Below, in pieces: positions 1 through 9,700 of a stretch of DNA of 64,000 nt (positions are counted from its first letter, which is position 1; each line of letters begins with the position of its first letter). The position numbers and the translations under genes were made by a program. Origin of the DNA: Sulfolobus sp. E5-1-F (GTDB lineage Archaea > Thermoproteota > Thermoprotei_A > Sulfolobales > Sulfolobaceae); contig NZ_CP045687.1 in NCBI RefSeq assembly GCF_009601705.1, forward strand, positions 2,206,001 through 2,270,000, given 5' to 3'. The notes beneath the pieces are model-generated. The model worked only from the letters and a program-made list of their open reading frames with translations. It did not search any database and was not told where the DNA came from.

Positions 1-417
1 GCTTCCTTAAGGAAAGAAGCAAATGATTATGGGATACCGTTTATCGTAGAACCATTATATGTTACAAAAGATAATCCAGATTCAGTAAAAGAACTAGACC
101 TCGTAAAGTATGTGAGTAGATTAGCGTCTGAAATAGGAGCTGATATCCTAAAGGTTGACTACACGGGAAATAAGGAATCATTTAGACAAGTCGTTAACGT
201 AGCGTTTAGCCCAATCCTAATTAGGGGAGGCCCAAAAACTAACACAACGGAGGAATTCTTAAAGATGTTGCGAGACGCTTTAGAGGCTGGAGCTAAGGGT
301 GTAACTGTGGGTAGAAATTTATGGCAAGCAGATGAACCAGACAAGTTAGCCAAAGCAATATCGAAGGTTGTTCATGAAAATGTAGATATTGGAGAAGCTT
401 TAAAAATTTTAAAGTAA
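1..417 (+). CDS. Class I fructose-bisphosphate aldolase, archaeal DhnA type (partial, 5' end outside window)
   Basis: The reading frame is open from base 1, so only the C-terminal 138 residues are present. They contain the archaeal class IA aldolase signature DILKVDYTG, whose Lys is the expected Schiff-base residue, then the phosphate-binding IRGGPK segment and GVTVGRNLWQ near the C terminus. The family cleaves fructose-1,6-bisphosphate to glyceraldehyde-3-phosphate and dihydroxyacetone phosphate through a lysine imine. An internal GTG at 112 is not needed as a start because coding runs upstream. The next gene follows after 10 nt, suggesting co-transcription. Related DeoC/LacD-fold aldolases (for example aminodideoxyheptulosonate synthase) are an alternative, but the motifs fit FBP aldolase best. 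Confidence 0.85.
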   Translation, partial: ASLRKEANDYGIPFIVEPLYVTKDNPDSVKELDLVKYVSRLASEIGADILKVDYTGNKESFRQVVNVAFSPILIRGGPKTNTTEEFLKMLRDALEAGAKGVTVGRNLWQADEPDKLAKAISKVVHENVDIGEALKILK

Positions 418-427
418 AGGCTAGTCT

Positions 428-1546
428 ATGCAATTAAAATGGATAAACTTTTTCTTTTATTTGGCCTTGGTCGTGCTTATTTTAGTATATACTTATGAAA
501 CAGTAATTACGTTCTCATCCATTAATGCCTATATAGGAGATGAGGTATGGTACCCTACTGCTGCCTATAATATGTTAAAATTGGTTTTTCATATAACTCC
601 TCCACCAATGACAAGTATAGGGTATCCCAATGAGCAGAATATTCAAACATATATTAACCCAGAGCATCCTCCTTTAGCTAAATACATAATGGCAGTTTTC
701 ATCTATTTTATGGGATACTATTCAATAGCCTGGAGATTGGCAAGTTGGATTCTAGGAGATTTGATGCTTATAATAGGTTATTTTCTTGGTAAAAAGTTAG
801 TAGGGAATGGAATTTTAGGCAACCTTGCCGGAATACTTTCTGCTCTTCTCATTGCATTAGATCCTAATGTGTGGACTCTTCACGGGATAGCACTTCTTGA
901 AATTTACGTATCCTTCTTTAGTCTACTATCTCTTTATTTTCTATTAAACGAGAAACCATTATGGGCTAGTATAGCGTTAGCACTAGCTATGCTGTCAAAG
1001 GAATCAGCTTATGTTTTAATATTTCCGTTTCTTTACTACTTAGGGGAAATCTCAAATAGTGTCAAGAAAAGGGCAATCTATGGTATTGGATTACCAGTTT
1101 TAATTTACGTTCTGTTCTCTACCCCGTTGATAGCTTATTATGGTGGAGTTAAAGCATGGCTAGACGCTACTGTGATCCATAGCGCGACATGGGACATTAC
1201 TAATGGTCATATCACGCTAACAGCAACTTCTCAAATTTCAACCCCGTGGGATTGGTTTTTTAATATTCATTCTTTCTACCTTGGTTACAACTTATATGCC
1301 GATACTAATCCTTATGTGTTAATACTATGGATAATCACGACTCCGCTCGCATTTATTTTCAGAGATAGTAAGCTGATAACCACTACAATGTGGGCCTGGA
1401 CTATGTGGATAGGATTTGTAGTCGTATACCTCCTAGGGAATCACACTCTATTTAGTTTTTACGTAACGGATTTTATGCCAGTAGTTGATGTATACGTAGT
1501 TGTGTCACTATTTAAACTAGTCCAAAAGATAAATATTCTAAGGTAA
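428..1546 (+). CDS. PMT-like (GT39/ArnT-type) membrane glycosyltransferase
   Basis: A 372-residue polytopic membrane protein. The N-terminal membrane segment is followed by an extracytoplasmic loop with an acidic pair (YIGDEVWY, D38/E39) and then EHPPLAKY near residues 79-86. That is the arrangement of dolichyl-phosphate-mannose-protein mannosyltransferase-like GT-C enzymes, which use polyprenyl-phosphate sugars on the outer face of the membrane. About nine further hydrophobic segments follow. At 372 residues it is shorter than eukaryotic PMTs and lacks a MIR domain, as archaeal members do. The ATG lies 10 nt after the aldolase stop. Acceptor and donor cannot be read from the sequence; a role in glycosylating surface proteins is inference. 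Confidence 0.7.
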   Translation: MQLKWINFFFYLALVVLILVYTYETVITFSSINAYIGDEVWYPTAAYNMLKLVFHITPPPMTSIGYPNEQNIQTYINPEHPPLAKYIMAVFIYFMGYYSIAWRLASWILGDLMLIIGYFLGKKLVGNGILGNLAGILSALLIALDPNVWTLHGIALLEIYVSFFSLLSLYFLLNEKPLWASIALALAMLSKESAYVLIFPFLYYLGEISNSVKKRAIYGIGLPVLIYVLFSTPLIAYYGGVKAWLDATVIHSATWDITNGHITLTATSQISTPWDWFFNIHSFYLGYNLYADTNPYVLILWIITTPLAFIFRDSKLITTTMWAWTMWIGFVVVYLLGNHTLFSFYVTDFMPVVDVYVVVSLFKLVQKINILR

Positions 1547-1604
1547 TTTTTTAACAGTGTAAGGGAAAGAGTTTAAATAATAGTCACAGAAAATTGATTT
1601 TCGG

Positions 1605-2945
1605 ATGAGTACTTCGTCACTCAGTAAAGCTCAACAGAGTCAAGAACCAAAAAGACACTTAGGCTTTATTGATATCGTTTTTCTTTCAATGGGTTCCCAA
1701 GCGCCCTTTCTGAGCATTCTAACATATGGCGTAGAAGCGTTTATTATTGCCGGTTTCTTAGCTCCAATAGCTATTATTTTAGGTACTTTATTAGTCCTAT
1801 TAAATGGATTTGTAGTTTATGAGCTTTCAAAAAGATTTACCAAAGCAGGTGGTTATTATACATACGCATTCTATTCTTTAACTAAGCGTTTAGGTTTCGA
1901 GACTGGATGGCTCTATGTATTGTATTCAACTACGTATGGTGTTGCGTACATTTTTGGAACTACGTACATAATCTATCACGTTTTGGGTGTAAATCCATGG
2001 ATAGTAGGGCTAGGTCTATTATCGGTTGCGTCCTTGTTTGCTATAATGGGTATAAAGATTAGTACAAAATACGCTATTTTAACAAGCTTGTTAGAAATAA
2101 GTATTATGACTATTCTTGCAATAGTGTTTTTAAGTTCTACTGGATATCACTTGTATAATCCATCATCCTTTCATGTAAGCCTAGGAACTTTAGCATATGC
2201 CATCCTATTCGGTTCCAGTATACCCACTGGGTATGGAGCAATAACGCCAGTTTCTGGTGAAGCTAAAGACGCTAAAAAGACAATTAGCAGAGCCATTATA
2301 ACAGTTATTTTACTAGGAGGATTGCTAGCTGCATTCGATATTTACGCAATAGGTGATCATTTACTATTCTATAAGATTTCTGCAAGTAGAGCTGATATTT
2401 TGCATCTAATAGAAAATAGGTTTGGTCTTATCACGTTTATATTTGTTTTATTTGCAGCTATAAATGATGGTATCTTAGGTAGTTTAGGCTTTATAATAGC
2501 AACATCTAGGACAATCTTCGCAATGTCTTATACTAATCTCTTACCTAAAGTTTTCAGCAAATTTGAAAGTTACAAAGGTCCTACTAACGCAGTGATATTG
2601 TCAGTCATATTATACTTTGTGACTTCACTTTTTGGTCTGTACTTCATAAATAATCCATTTGTTGCATTTGGAGTCTTAGGAACTATAGCGTTGTTTTCAA
2701 GTCTATTTGTACATGTAGCAGCTAATTTCTCATTAATAAAAATTTCAATAAAGAAGTTCAGAAAGAGATTGTTCCAAATCATCATTGGAATTGCTGCTGT
2801 AATATTTAGCGTATTTGAGCTAGTAAATTCTATATCTTCTGCGTCTCCTATAGAAGTATATATCTTTATGTCATTCATTATAATAGGTTTTCTAACAGCT
2901 GAGACGTTAAGTATGATAGAAGAGGAAAATGAGCAAGAAGAATAG
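1605..2945 (+). CDS. APC superfamily amino acid permease
   Basis: A 446-residue protein with about 12 hydrophobic segments and the APC-type N terminus: a hydrophilic leader of about 20 residues, then LGFIDIVFLSMGSQAPFLSI, where the first helix breaks at a small-residue motif as in amino acid/polyamine/organocation transporters. YTYAFYSLTKRLGFETGWLY matches the conserved region after helix 3. The C-terminal tail is acidic. A TTTAAAT box A at about 1572-1580 sits some 29 nt before the ATG, so the gene has its own promoter. Substrate unknown; an amino acid or related cation symported with protons is the family expectation. It is the first of three APC permeases in this window. Confidence 0.8.
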   Translation: MSTSSLSKAQQSQEPKRHLGFIDIVFLSMGSQAPFLSILTYGVEAFIIAGFLAPIAIILGTLLVLLNGFVVYELSKRFTKAGGYYTYAFYSLTKRLGFETGWLYVLYSTTYGVAYIFGTTYIIYHVLGVNPWIVGLGLLSVASLFAIMGIKISTKYAILTSLLEISIMTILAIVFLSSTGYHLYNPSSFHVSLGTLAYAILFGSSIPTGYGAITPVSGEAKDAKKTISRAIITVILLGGLLAAFDIYAIGDHLLFYKISASRADILHLIENRFGLITFIFVLFAAINDGILGSLGFIIATSRTIFAMSYTNLLPKVFSKFESYKGPTNAVILSVILYFVTSLFGLYFINNPFVAFGVLGTIALFSSLFVHVAANFSLIKISIKKFRKRLFQIIIGIAAVIFSVFELVNSISSASPIEVYIFMSFIIIGFLTAETLSMIEEENEQEE

Positions 2946-2989
2946 GTCTGCAATGAGTTTATATAATGTGAAAGTTTTAATATCAACTG

Positions 2990-3751
2990 ATGCTTAAAAA
3001 GGCTGTAATCACATCTGCTGGAAAAGGTAGCAGAATGAAACATATAACGAGTGTATTACCAAAGGCGTTACTTCCTTTATTTGTCACTGAAAATGGCAGT
3101 AAGGTAACTAGACCAGTTATAGACTTAATAATGGATTCATTGAGCAAGGTAGGTATTGAAAAATTTTGTATCGTAGTAGGAAGGAATGGGATGCTATTAA
3201 TGCAATACTTATTCGATAGAACACCAACCTTTGTATTCCAAGATATGCCTAAGGGATTTGGTGACGCTGTATTGAGAGCGGAGGACTTCTCATCTAATGA
3301 GCCATTTTTCGTTCATGCAGACGATGGCGTTTTAACTAAAGGATATGAGTCACTTAAAATGCTATTTGACGAAATAAATCCAGATGGTGTACTTTTCGTT
3401 AGAAGAGTGGAAAATCCTAGTAGATATGGGGTAGTAACTATCGAAGATAAAGGTGTATATGATGGTCATAAATTATATAAGGTAATTGACGCAGAAGAAA
3501 AACCATTACACCCAAAATCTAATTTAGCAATAGCAGCAGTTTACATTTTTAAGCCCAGTATATTTAATGCGCTGAAGCAAATCAATGTTGAAGAAGGTAA
3601 AGAGATAGAATTAACCTATGGAATTCATAATTTGTTACTAGAAGGTAAAGAGGTTTATGCGTTAGAGATGAATGAAGATGAGAAATGGCTAAATGTGGGA
3701 GATCCTAAAAGTTATCTAGACGCATTAAACTATTCATTTAAATTTCTTTGA
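2990..3751 (+). CDS. Sugar-1-phosphate nucleotidyltransferase
   Basis: A 253-residue protein beginning with the nucleotidyltransferase signature AGKGSRMKHITSVLPKALLP (residues 10-29): the glycine-rich nucleotide loop and the PK pair of glucose-1-phosphate uridylyl/thymidylyltransferases. HADDG is the metal-binding Asp region and EEKP a sugar-contact segment. There is no left-handed beta-helix acyltransferase domain, so it is the short form. It would convert a sugar-1-phosphate and an NTP to an NDP-sugar plus pyrophosphate; the exact sugar and nucleotide are not determinable. Box A TTTATATAAT at about 2957-2966 gives a leaderless ATG. The hexokinase gene follows after about 14 nt, so sugar phosphorylation and activation are probably coupled. 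Confidence 0.8.
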   Translation: MLKKAVITSAGKGSRMKHITSVLPKALLPLFVTENGSKVTRPVIDLIMDSLSKVGIEKFCIVVGRNGMLLMQYLFDRTPTFVFQDMPKGFGDAVLRAEDFSSNEPFFVHADDGVLTKGYESLKMLFDEINPDGVLFVRRVENPSRYGVVTIEDKGVYDGHKLYKVIDAEEKPLHPKSNLAIAAVYIFKPSIFNALKQINVEEGKEIELTYGIHNLLLEGKEVYALEMNEDEKWLNVGDPKSYLDALNYSFKFL

Positions 3752-3767
3752 CAACAAAATATATTTG

Positions 3768-4664
3768 ATGATACTTGTTGGAGTAGATGGTGGAGGAAGT
3801 AAAACAAGTGCTATAGCCTATACTTGTAGTGGGTCTTTTTTAGGAAAAGGTCTAGCTGGGCCAGCAAATTTTCACAACATCGGTGTTGAAGAGGCTGTAA
3901 AAAACGTTAATAAAGCTATCTTATTAGCAACAAAAGGTATGAAACCTGACGTTGCTTATATAGGATTGGCAGGAATAGATTCTAAATATGATTATAACGT
4001 AATGTCAGAAGCGCTGAGGTCTATTGCTAAGAACGTCTATATCGATCATGATGGTTTTGTCGCGCTTTATGCTGAAACTAGAGGAAAACCCGGTGTTATA
4101 GTCATAGCTGGTACTGGGAGTGTTATAGTTGGTTACGATGGGAGTAGGAGAGTTCGATTTGGTGGTCTAGGATGGTTAATAGCCGACGAAGGTTCAGCTT
4201 ATTGGATAGGAAGAGAAGCATTAAGAGCTTTTGGAAAGATGTTAGATGGAAGAATGAATAAAACAGTAATTGCAGAGAAGATAATGAGAAGTTTAAATAT
4301 AAATGATATTGACGATCTCATCAAGTGGGCTTATCATGAGGGACATAAAGTTAAAGATATTGCATCATTAGCTAAAATAGTAGATGAGGCTGCTAATGAG
4401 GGAGATGAGATAGCCTTAAATATATTGAAAAGTGCTGCTTATGAGCTCGCTAGTTATTCTGTTCAACTTGCAGTTAAAATAGGAGTTGACAAGATATATC
4501 TTAAAGGCGGGATGTTTAATTCTCCAATGTATTTCAACTTCTTCAGGGGTTATCTAGACAGTAATAATATAAAAGGTATAATTGCAGAACATGACCCAGA
4601 ACAAGGTGCTCTGCTTTTAGCCTTTAAATATGCAGGATGTAACAGTAGTGTGCTAAATTGGTAG
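3768..4664 (+). CDS. ATP-dependent hexokinase / N-acetylglucosamine kinase-like (BadF/BadG/ASKHA family)
   Basis: A 298-residue actin-fold (ASKHA) sugar kinase. GVDGGGSKTS near the N terminus is the phosphate-1 loop, VIAGTGSVIVGYDG is phosphate-2, and YLKGGMF is the adenosine loop. Length and motifs match the broad-specificity ATP hexokinase characterised in Sulfolobus tokodaii, which resembles mammalian GlcNAc kinase. It would phosphorylate glucose, glucosamine, GlcNAc or mannose at C6. A TTG at 3765 precedes this ATG by one codon; the ATG is preferred. It lies just downstream of the nucleotidyltransferase, probably in one operon. BadF-type dehydratase activators share the fold but are arranged differently and are unlikely. 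Confidence 0.8.
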   Translation: MILVGVDGGGSKTSAIAYTCSGSFLGKGLAGPANFHNIGVEEAVKNVNKAILLATKGMKPDVAYIGLAGIDSKYDYNVMSEALRSIAKNVYIDHDGFVALYAETRGKPGVIVIAGTGSVIVGYDGSRRVRFGGLGWLIADEGSAYWIGREALRAFGKMLDGRMNKTVIAEKIMRSLNINDIDDLIKWAYHEGHKVKDIASLAKIVDEAANEGDEIALNILKSAAYELASYSVQLAVKIGVDKIYLKGGMFNSPMYFNFFRGYLDSNNIKGIIAEHDPEQGALLLAFKYAGCNSSVLNW

Positions 4665-5289
4665 AACTATTAAGAAATTTCAATAATATAATATATCATA
4701 TTTACTGTGATATACAAAAAGTCCTCCATAAGAGGATTGAGTTCTATATTATCTCATTACTCTATTTCGCTTGATTTTTCTAGAAAATGTCGAAATATAC
4801 TTAGGAAAAGTGACATATTTGATTTCTACAGTTATCATATAGATTTGCTATAGAACTAACAATAATGAACGTTTATTTAGAGCATTCAACGACAAATGAT
4901 GTATCCGAATAGAATTATATTTTATAAATAAATACTGTGTAGAGACTCTAATGTGAAAAGATGAATAATATCAAAAACCTTTTCTAATCATAAATATAAG
5001 CCTTAGTAATATTTACAAGGGAGCGTGAGATTCTTAAGATAGGAGATGTAGCAGTGAGTTATGTATATGAAGCTTTGCCTTTTAAATCAAGGGAAATTAA
5101 CCCCTTGATGCACTTTAAATAGAGATATTAACTCAATAATAATGTTAATAGTATCTACACTAAAGAAAAGTAATAATAAGAATAATATTTAAAAACAACT
5201 TTCAAATTATTACTGGATATTCTGATGGAATCAAAGAGTCTTATCTGTAGGGAGTAGCTTTAGTGATAAATAACTTGTATAATATTATA
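4665..5289. other. Gene-free 625-bp AT-rich intergenic region with a small hairpin
   Basis: No convincing gene lies between the hexokinase and the gamma-glutamyltransferase, whose 3' ends converge here. The only structure seen is an inverted repeat CAAGGG-8 nt-CCCTTG at 5089-5108 within the longest semi-conserved-looking stretch (about 5020-5110). Multiple stops occur in all frames. It could be decayed DNA, a non-coding RNA or simply spacer. Confidence 0.5.
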
Positions 5290-6729
5290 TTATGTAACTG
5301 GTAGTACTATACCTTCACTTCTAATGTCAGCAACTCCAATATATTTTCCCTTCTTATACTTTAGGGCTTGTACTATTCCTACCTCTGGTGAGTAATAGTC
5401 TGTCTGTGTCGCAGGGATGCCGAGTCTCTTTTCAGCTACGACCTTATTTCCTAAGTACATGAATCGAGGTGCTTGAACGGCTTCATCAATTTCCATATTA
5501 TAATCCGCATAATATTCAAATACTTCAGCGTGAATTTGTGGCCTTAGATCTCCACCTGCACAACCAATTATAACCCTCTCATCCTCTTTCTCAGCCATTA
5601 ATATAGATAGCGTATGTAAGGGTCTCTTCCTAGGTTCTGGTTTGTTATTTCCCTCAGAAAATCCCGCTCCTCTGTTATTAAATGGTATGTCGTTCACCAC
5701 TATCCCAGAGCCGAAGGGGTAAAATAGGCTCTGTATAAATCCAATCTCATTCTCACCATCAGAAACTACAAAGAATGTTGTATCTCCAGTGACGTTTACT
5801 TTTACCTCGAATCCATACTCAGCTATTTTATTTGCAATATATTTCTCCGATAATAACATCTCTATTGGGACGTTTACAAATTTTGGATCAGCAATATATT
5901 TATTTCTATCGCTATAAGCTAGTGCACTCAATCGCACATGATCATTTATTCTCCTTACGTCATTGAAAGGTAATTTGTTTATCTCAGTTAGCTCAATCAT
6001 TTTTAGTAATTCCAATGTAGTTATTCCTTGGCTATTTGGCGGTAATTCATACAGTGTGAAATCTTTATATTTCATTTTTACTGGATTAATGACTTCGCCA
6101 TGAAATTCACTAAAGTCCTCATAACTTATTGGTACTCCTCTATCTCTTAATCCTTCAGTTAGTTCTTCAGCGATTTTCCCATCATAAAAACTTCTAGGAT
6201 CTTTTGCAATCTCCTTCAAAACTCTACCAATTCCCTTGAGCTTTATTTCATCGCCAAATCTTTTATTCCCATAAACTCTATTCCAATCATCTGATAATTT
6301 GAACGAACTTATTATTGCGTGGTGTAACCCTCTTCCCACCATAAAGCCATTGGTTGCTAATGAAATTGCAGGATTAAGTAATTCGTTTAATGATTTTGAG
6401 GCGTAATTTTGATAAATGAATTCCCATAGATCTACTAATCCTGGAACGACTACAGTTAGTGGACTTCTATCGCTATCTATTTTCTCTACTTTCAATTCCT
6501 TAGGAGCCCATCCAGATGCATTATATGCTATTATACCCTCTGGTGTCTTGGCTAAAAGAAATCCATCACCACCGAGACCACTGGTATGTGGTATCACTAC
6601 TGATAAGGTAGCGCTTATTGCTATAGCGGCATCAAATGCGTTTCCTCCATCTTCTAAAACTCTAGCTCCTATATAACTTGCTATATAGTTTTGTGTTGCG
6701 ACGACTTTTCTACCTACTGCGGATGGCAT
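5290..6729 (-). CDS. ggt: Gamma-glutamyltransferase family protein
   Basis: A 479-residue Ntn-hydrolase of the gamma-glutamyltranspeptidase family. The N-terminal half has GGNAFDAAIA and PHTSGLGGDGF, typical of the large subunit. The autocleavage site is GDTTFFVVSD with candidate nucleophile T317, followed by GSGIVVND and FNNRGAGFS, the oxyanion and glutamyl-binding region of the small subunit. There is no signal peptide, and the protein is 60-100 residues shorter than bacterial GGTs, mostly in the C-terminal part, so it may act in the cytoplasm. It would hydrolyse or transfer gamma-glutamyl groups. Sulfolobales are not known for glutathione, so the natural substrate is open; a cephalosporin-acylase-like hydrolase is an alternative reading. 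Confidence 0.85.
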   Translation of the reverse strand: MPSAVGRKVVATQNYIASYIGARVLEDGGNAFDAAIAISATLSVVIPHTSGLGGDGFLLAKTPEGIIAYNASGWAPKELKVEKIDSDRSPLTVVVPGLVDLWEFIYQNYASKSLNELLNPAISLATNGFMVGRGLHHAIISSFKLSDDWNRVYGNKRFGDEIKLKGIGRVLKEIAKDPRSFYDGKIAEELTEGLRDRGVPISYEDFSEFHGEVINPVKMKYKDFTLYELPPNSQGITTLELLKMIELTEINKLPFNDVRRINDHVRLSALAYSDRNKYIADPKFVNVPIEMLLSEKYIANKIAEYGFEVKVNVTGDTTFFVVSDGENEIGFIQSLFYPFGSGIVVNDIPFNNRGAGFSEGNNKPEPRKRPLHTLSILMAEKEDERVIIGCAGGDLRPQIHAEVFEYYADYNMEIDEAVQAPRFMYLGNKVVAEKRLGIPATQTDYYSPEVGIVQALKYKKGKYIGVADIRSEGIVLPVT

Positions 6730-6773
6730 AATTATTTAATAGTTTGACAAACATAAAAATATCCATTACCGTT

Positions 6774-7133
6774 ATGGAACTACCACCAGAAGTTAGGAAT
6801 AATCTAAGTGAGGGCGTATGTCTTACGTGCTGTAACAATTCAGTAATATGCATGACAAGTGACTATCCTAAAAATACCGATGTTGAGGTATTATTTGAAA
6901 TAGATAAGGAAGGTAGAGAAGTAATCTTTAGGCATATAGTCATGGATGATCCTTCAAATCCATTAACTGTCGAATATTCGGTAGACACTAAATTTGTTGA
7001 AAATGTTTCCCAAACGAAATCGATTAACATATATTTTGTCGATGAGAACTTTAATGAGGAGAATAAATTAAGAATAACTTTTTCTGATGACGAGATAAGA
7101 GTGATGCGGAGGGAAATTGGACTTGGAACTTAA
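6774..7133 (+). CDS. Conserved hypothetical protein with clustered cysteines
   Basis: Not recognised. From the ATG at 6774 it has 119 residues. The N-terminal part carries CLTCCNN and a further Cys, which could bind metal, and the rest is acidic with alternating beta-like segments. The frame extends to a TTG at 6744, but the ATG is preferred because it lies about 34 nt after an AT-rich box-A-like element at 6733-6744. Its 3' end overlaps the MazG-like gene by 17 nt, so the two are translationally linked. It is transcribed divergently from ggt. Confidence 0.6.
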   Translation: MELPPEVRNNLSEGVCLTCCNNSVICMTSDYPKNTDVEVLFEIDKEGREVIFRHIVMDDPSNPLTVEYSVDTKFVENVSQTKSINIYFVDENFNEENKLRITFSDDEIRVMRREIGLGT

Positions 7134-7368
7134 GGATCTACAATCCAAAATGAAGGACATGTATTTTGAGAAGGACTCACAAAGAGGAGTTTATGCTACA
7201 TTTACGTGGTTAGTAGAAGAGGTAGGAGAATTAGCTGAGGCTCTTCTATCTGATAATTTAGATTCTATTGAAGAGGAATTAGCGGACGTTATAGCTTGGA
7301 CAGTATCAATAGCTAACCTAAAAGGTATAGACATAGAAGAAGCTTTAAAGAAGAAGTACAAATTGTAA
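7117..7368 (+). CDS. MazG-like nucleotide pyrophosphohydrolase
   Basis: An 83-residue all-alpha protein with the MazG/dUTPase-like metal motif: EEVGELAEAL followed by IEEELADVIAW, the EExxE...ExxD arrangement that binds Mg. Single-domain archaeal MazG proteins of this size hydrolyse non-canonical NTPs to NMP and pyrophosphate. The start is a TTG at 7117, supported by the strong Shine-Dalgarno GCGGAGGG at 7106-7113 directly upstream; no other start fits as well. It overlaps the preceding gene by 17 nt and is followed 3 nt later by tmcA, suggesting one transcript. Confidence 0.8.
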   Translation: MDLELKDLQSKMKDMYFEKDSQRGVYATFTWLVEEVGELAEALLSDNLDSIEEELADVIAWTVSIANLKGIDIEEALKKKYKL

Positions 7369-7371
7369 GCA

Positions 7372-9693
7372 ATGGTTAATAAAGAGCAGTTTTATGATCA
7401 AATAAGAAAGGCACTAGAAGACGGGAATGCTAAATATTATAGAAACTTAGTTTACATAGAAAGAGATGATTATCTAGATTATGTTAAGGAAATTATAAAT
7501 CTATTTCTTAAATTTAAACCAGATCCTTCAGTAGCTTATGGTTTCGTACCTTGGGCAAGTGGCTCTAAAGAGAGAATGAAGGTTATAAAAGAATATTTCT
7601 CGAAATTTGACGACATCGACTACGCTAATGCTGAATATTACTTAGGTAATACTTATGATTTGGTAATATTGGATACTGTAGACAATTTTCAGCCAATTAA
7701 CATAGGTAGACTTGTTGATCTTGCTAGAGGTGGAGGTTTAATAGTAATTTATACAAGCAATCTAACCAAAGACAAAGTTTTTAGAACTTCAATAGTAAGG
7801 AATGGTTTAGTTTTAGACGAATATGAGAAGAGATTCAAAAGAAAATTGTATGAGCATGAAGGGATATTTATCGTTGACGCTAATGGTTACGTTTCTAGGC
7901 CATTTTCCGGCAACATAATGCCAAAATCAGAGAAGAAAATACCAAGAAATCCCGTAATGCCAAGAGAAATTCATGAATTATCACTAAGTGAGGACCAAAA
8001 TAGAGTTATAGAAAATTTCACTTATTTATTAAGTGGAGGGCAAAGAGCTTTAGTCTTAACAGCTGCTAGAGGCCGAGGAAAAAGTGCTGCTACTGGGTTA
8101 TCTATAGTTGGGCTAATAGAAAAACTTAGGGAAAGAAAAGGTAAAAGTATTAGAATAATAGTTACTGCACCATCGATAGCAAGTGCATCTCAAGTAATGG
8201 CCTTTGCCAAATTAGGTTTAGAAAGTTTAGGTGAAGAGTTTTCAGTGAAGATTAGTGATACCGGACATATAAAGAATATAAAAGGTGATTATTTCAGAGT
8301 AGAGTACGTTCCGCCGGATGCAGCTGTTGAAGACGAAGGTGAGCTTTTAATCATAGATGAGGCAGCAGCCTTAGGCATCAATTACATAGATCTAGCGTTA
8401 AGAGCGTGGAAAAAAGTAGCCCTAGTAACTACAGTTCATGGATATGAAGGTTCTAACAAAGCTTTTCTTAGATATTTAAGAAGATTAATTGAAAGTAAAA
8501 GGATTAGGGTAAAATGGATAAATATGGAGCAGCCTTTAAGATATGCAAATGGGGATCCAATCGAAAAGTGGCTTTATGATGCATTATTACTCGATGCAGA
8601 ACCTTCGGAACCACAATATCTTAATGATACAATGATTTATGAAGATGTGGATAAATCCGAATTGGCTAATGACGATGCCAAATTGAGAGCGATTTACGGA
8701 ATAATGGTAACGGCTCACTACAAAAATAATCCAGATGACTTAATGATAATGTTGGATGGTGTTCATCATAAGATAAAAGCTTTACGGATAGGAGAGAACT
8801 CATATGTTGCAGCTTGTCAAATAGCAGAAGAGGGTGAACTTTCTGATAATATGGTAGATATTGCTTTGAAAGGAGGTACGTTTGACGGTGATCTGATACC
8901 TGATAGAATTATAAAGCACGTCAGAATTAAGGATTTTGCTAGACTACGAGGATGGAGGATTGTTAGAATTGCAGTTGTTTCAGAACTTCAGGATAAGGGA
9001 TTTGGTAGCGAGCTCTTAAAGATGATATATGAAGAGGCTAAGGATAAAGGATTAGATTGGGTAGGTTCGTCTTTTATGTCAGATCCAAAAGTCTTAAATT
9101 TCTGGATAAAGAATGATTTTGTTCCAGTTCATATATCGCCGAAGAAAAATGAGAAATTAGGTGATTACCCAGTTGTTGTCATTAGACCTATAAGTGACAT
9201 CGCGAAACAAATTGTAAAAATATCCGTATATATGTTAAAAGAGAAGCTTCTTAACACCTTACATGATGTGTACTTTAATATGAACCCTGAAGTAGTTAGG
9301 TTAATATTAAAGGGGAGTAAAGTCGCTCACAGAATCGTCGATGTAAATCCAATATTATTAGACAAAATCATCTCATTCCTTCAAGGTGTAAGTCCATATG
9401 AATCTTCCGCTGATGGAATACATATGTTAACGTTAAAGTATTTCTGGGATGGAAGAAGAGATTGGAGTTTGACTCAAGATGAGGAATTAGTGCTAATCTC
9501 TAAAGTTATTCAAGGTAAGCCATGGAGTTACGTTTCAACTATACTTAACAGTAATAGGACACATATATATGAATTAATATATTCTGCTATATCAAAAATA
9601 ATGCAAAAATATTATAACTTAACCGCTGATAGTAAGGTAGGTCTAACATTAAAGGATGTGATGAGTTCACAACAATATGATTTAGGTGAATGA
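7372..9693 (+). CDS. tmcA: tRNA(Met)-type cytidine acetyltransferase TmcA (NAT10/Kre33 family)
   Basis: A 773-residue multidomain RNA acetyltransferase. After an N-terminal DUF1726-like domain comes an RNA-helicase-type ATPase with Walker A ARGRGKSA (about residues 232-239) and Walker B LLIIDEAAA (325-333). A GNAT acetyl-CoA domain with VVSELQDKGFGSELL lies at about 535-549, then a C-terminal tRNA-binding region. The family makes N4-acetylcytidine with acetyl-CoA and ATP in tRNA and, in archaea, also at many rRNA and mRNA sites. Full length for an archaeal member. It is the last gene of a compact run 6774-9693 and converges with the CtaA-like gene. Confidence 0.93.
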   Translation: MVNKEQFYDQIRKALEDGNAKYYRNLVYIERDDYLDYVKEIINLFLKFKPDPSVAYGFVPWASGSKERMKVIKEYFSKFDDIDYANAEYYLGNTYDLVILDTVDNFQPINIGRLVDLARGGGLIVIYTSNLTKDKVFRTSIVRNGLVLDEYEKRFKRKLYEHEGIFIVDANGYVSRPFSGNIMPKSEKKIPRNPVMPREIHELSLSEDQNRVIENFTYLLSGGQRALVLTAARGRGKSAATGLSIVGLIEKLRERKGKSIRIIVTAPSIASASQVMAFAKLGLESLGEEFSVKISDTGHIKNIKGDYFRVEYVPPDAAVEDEGELLIIDEAAALGINYIDLALRAWKKVALVTTVHGYEGSNKAFLRYLRRLIESKRIRVKWINMEQPLRYANGDPIEKWLYDALLLDAEPSEPQYLNDTMIYEDVDKSELANDDAKLRAIYGIMVTAHYKNNPDDLMIMLDGVHHKIKALRIGENSYVAACQIAEEGELSDNMVDIALKGGTFDGDLIPDRIIKHVRIKDFARLRGWRIVRIAVVSELQDKGFGSELLKMIYEEAKDKGLDWVGSSFMSDPKVLNFWIKNDFVPVHISPKKNEKLGDYPVVVIRPISDIAKQIVKISVYMLKEKLLNTLHDVYFNMNPEVVRLILKGSKVAHRIVDVNPILLDKIISFLQGVSPYESSADGIHMLTLKYFWDGRRDWSLTQDEELVLISKVIQGKPWSYVSTILNSNRTHIYELIYSAISKIMQKYYNLTADSKVGLTLKDVMSSQQYDLGE

Positions 9694-9700
9694 ATGCACC

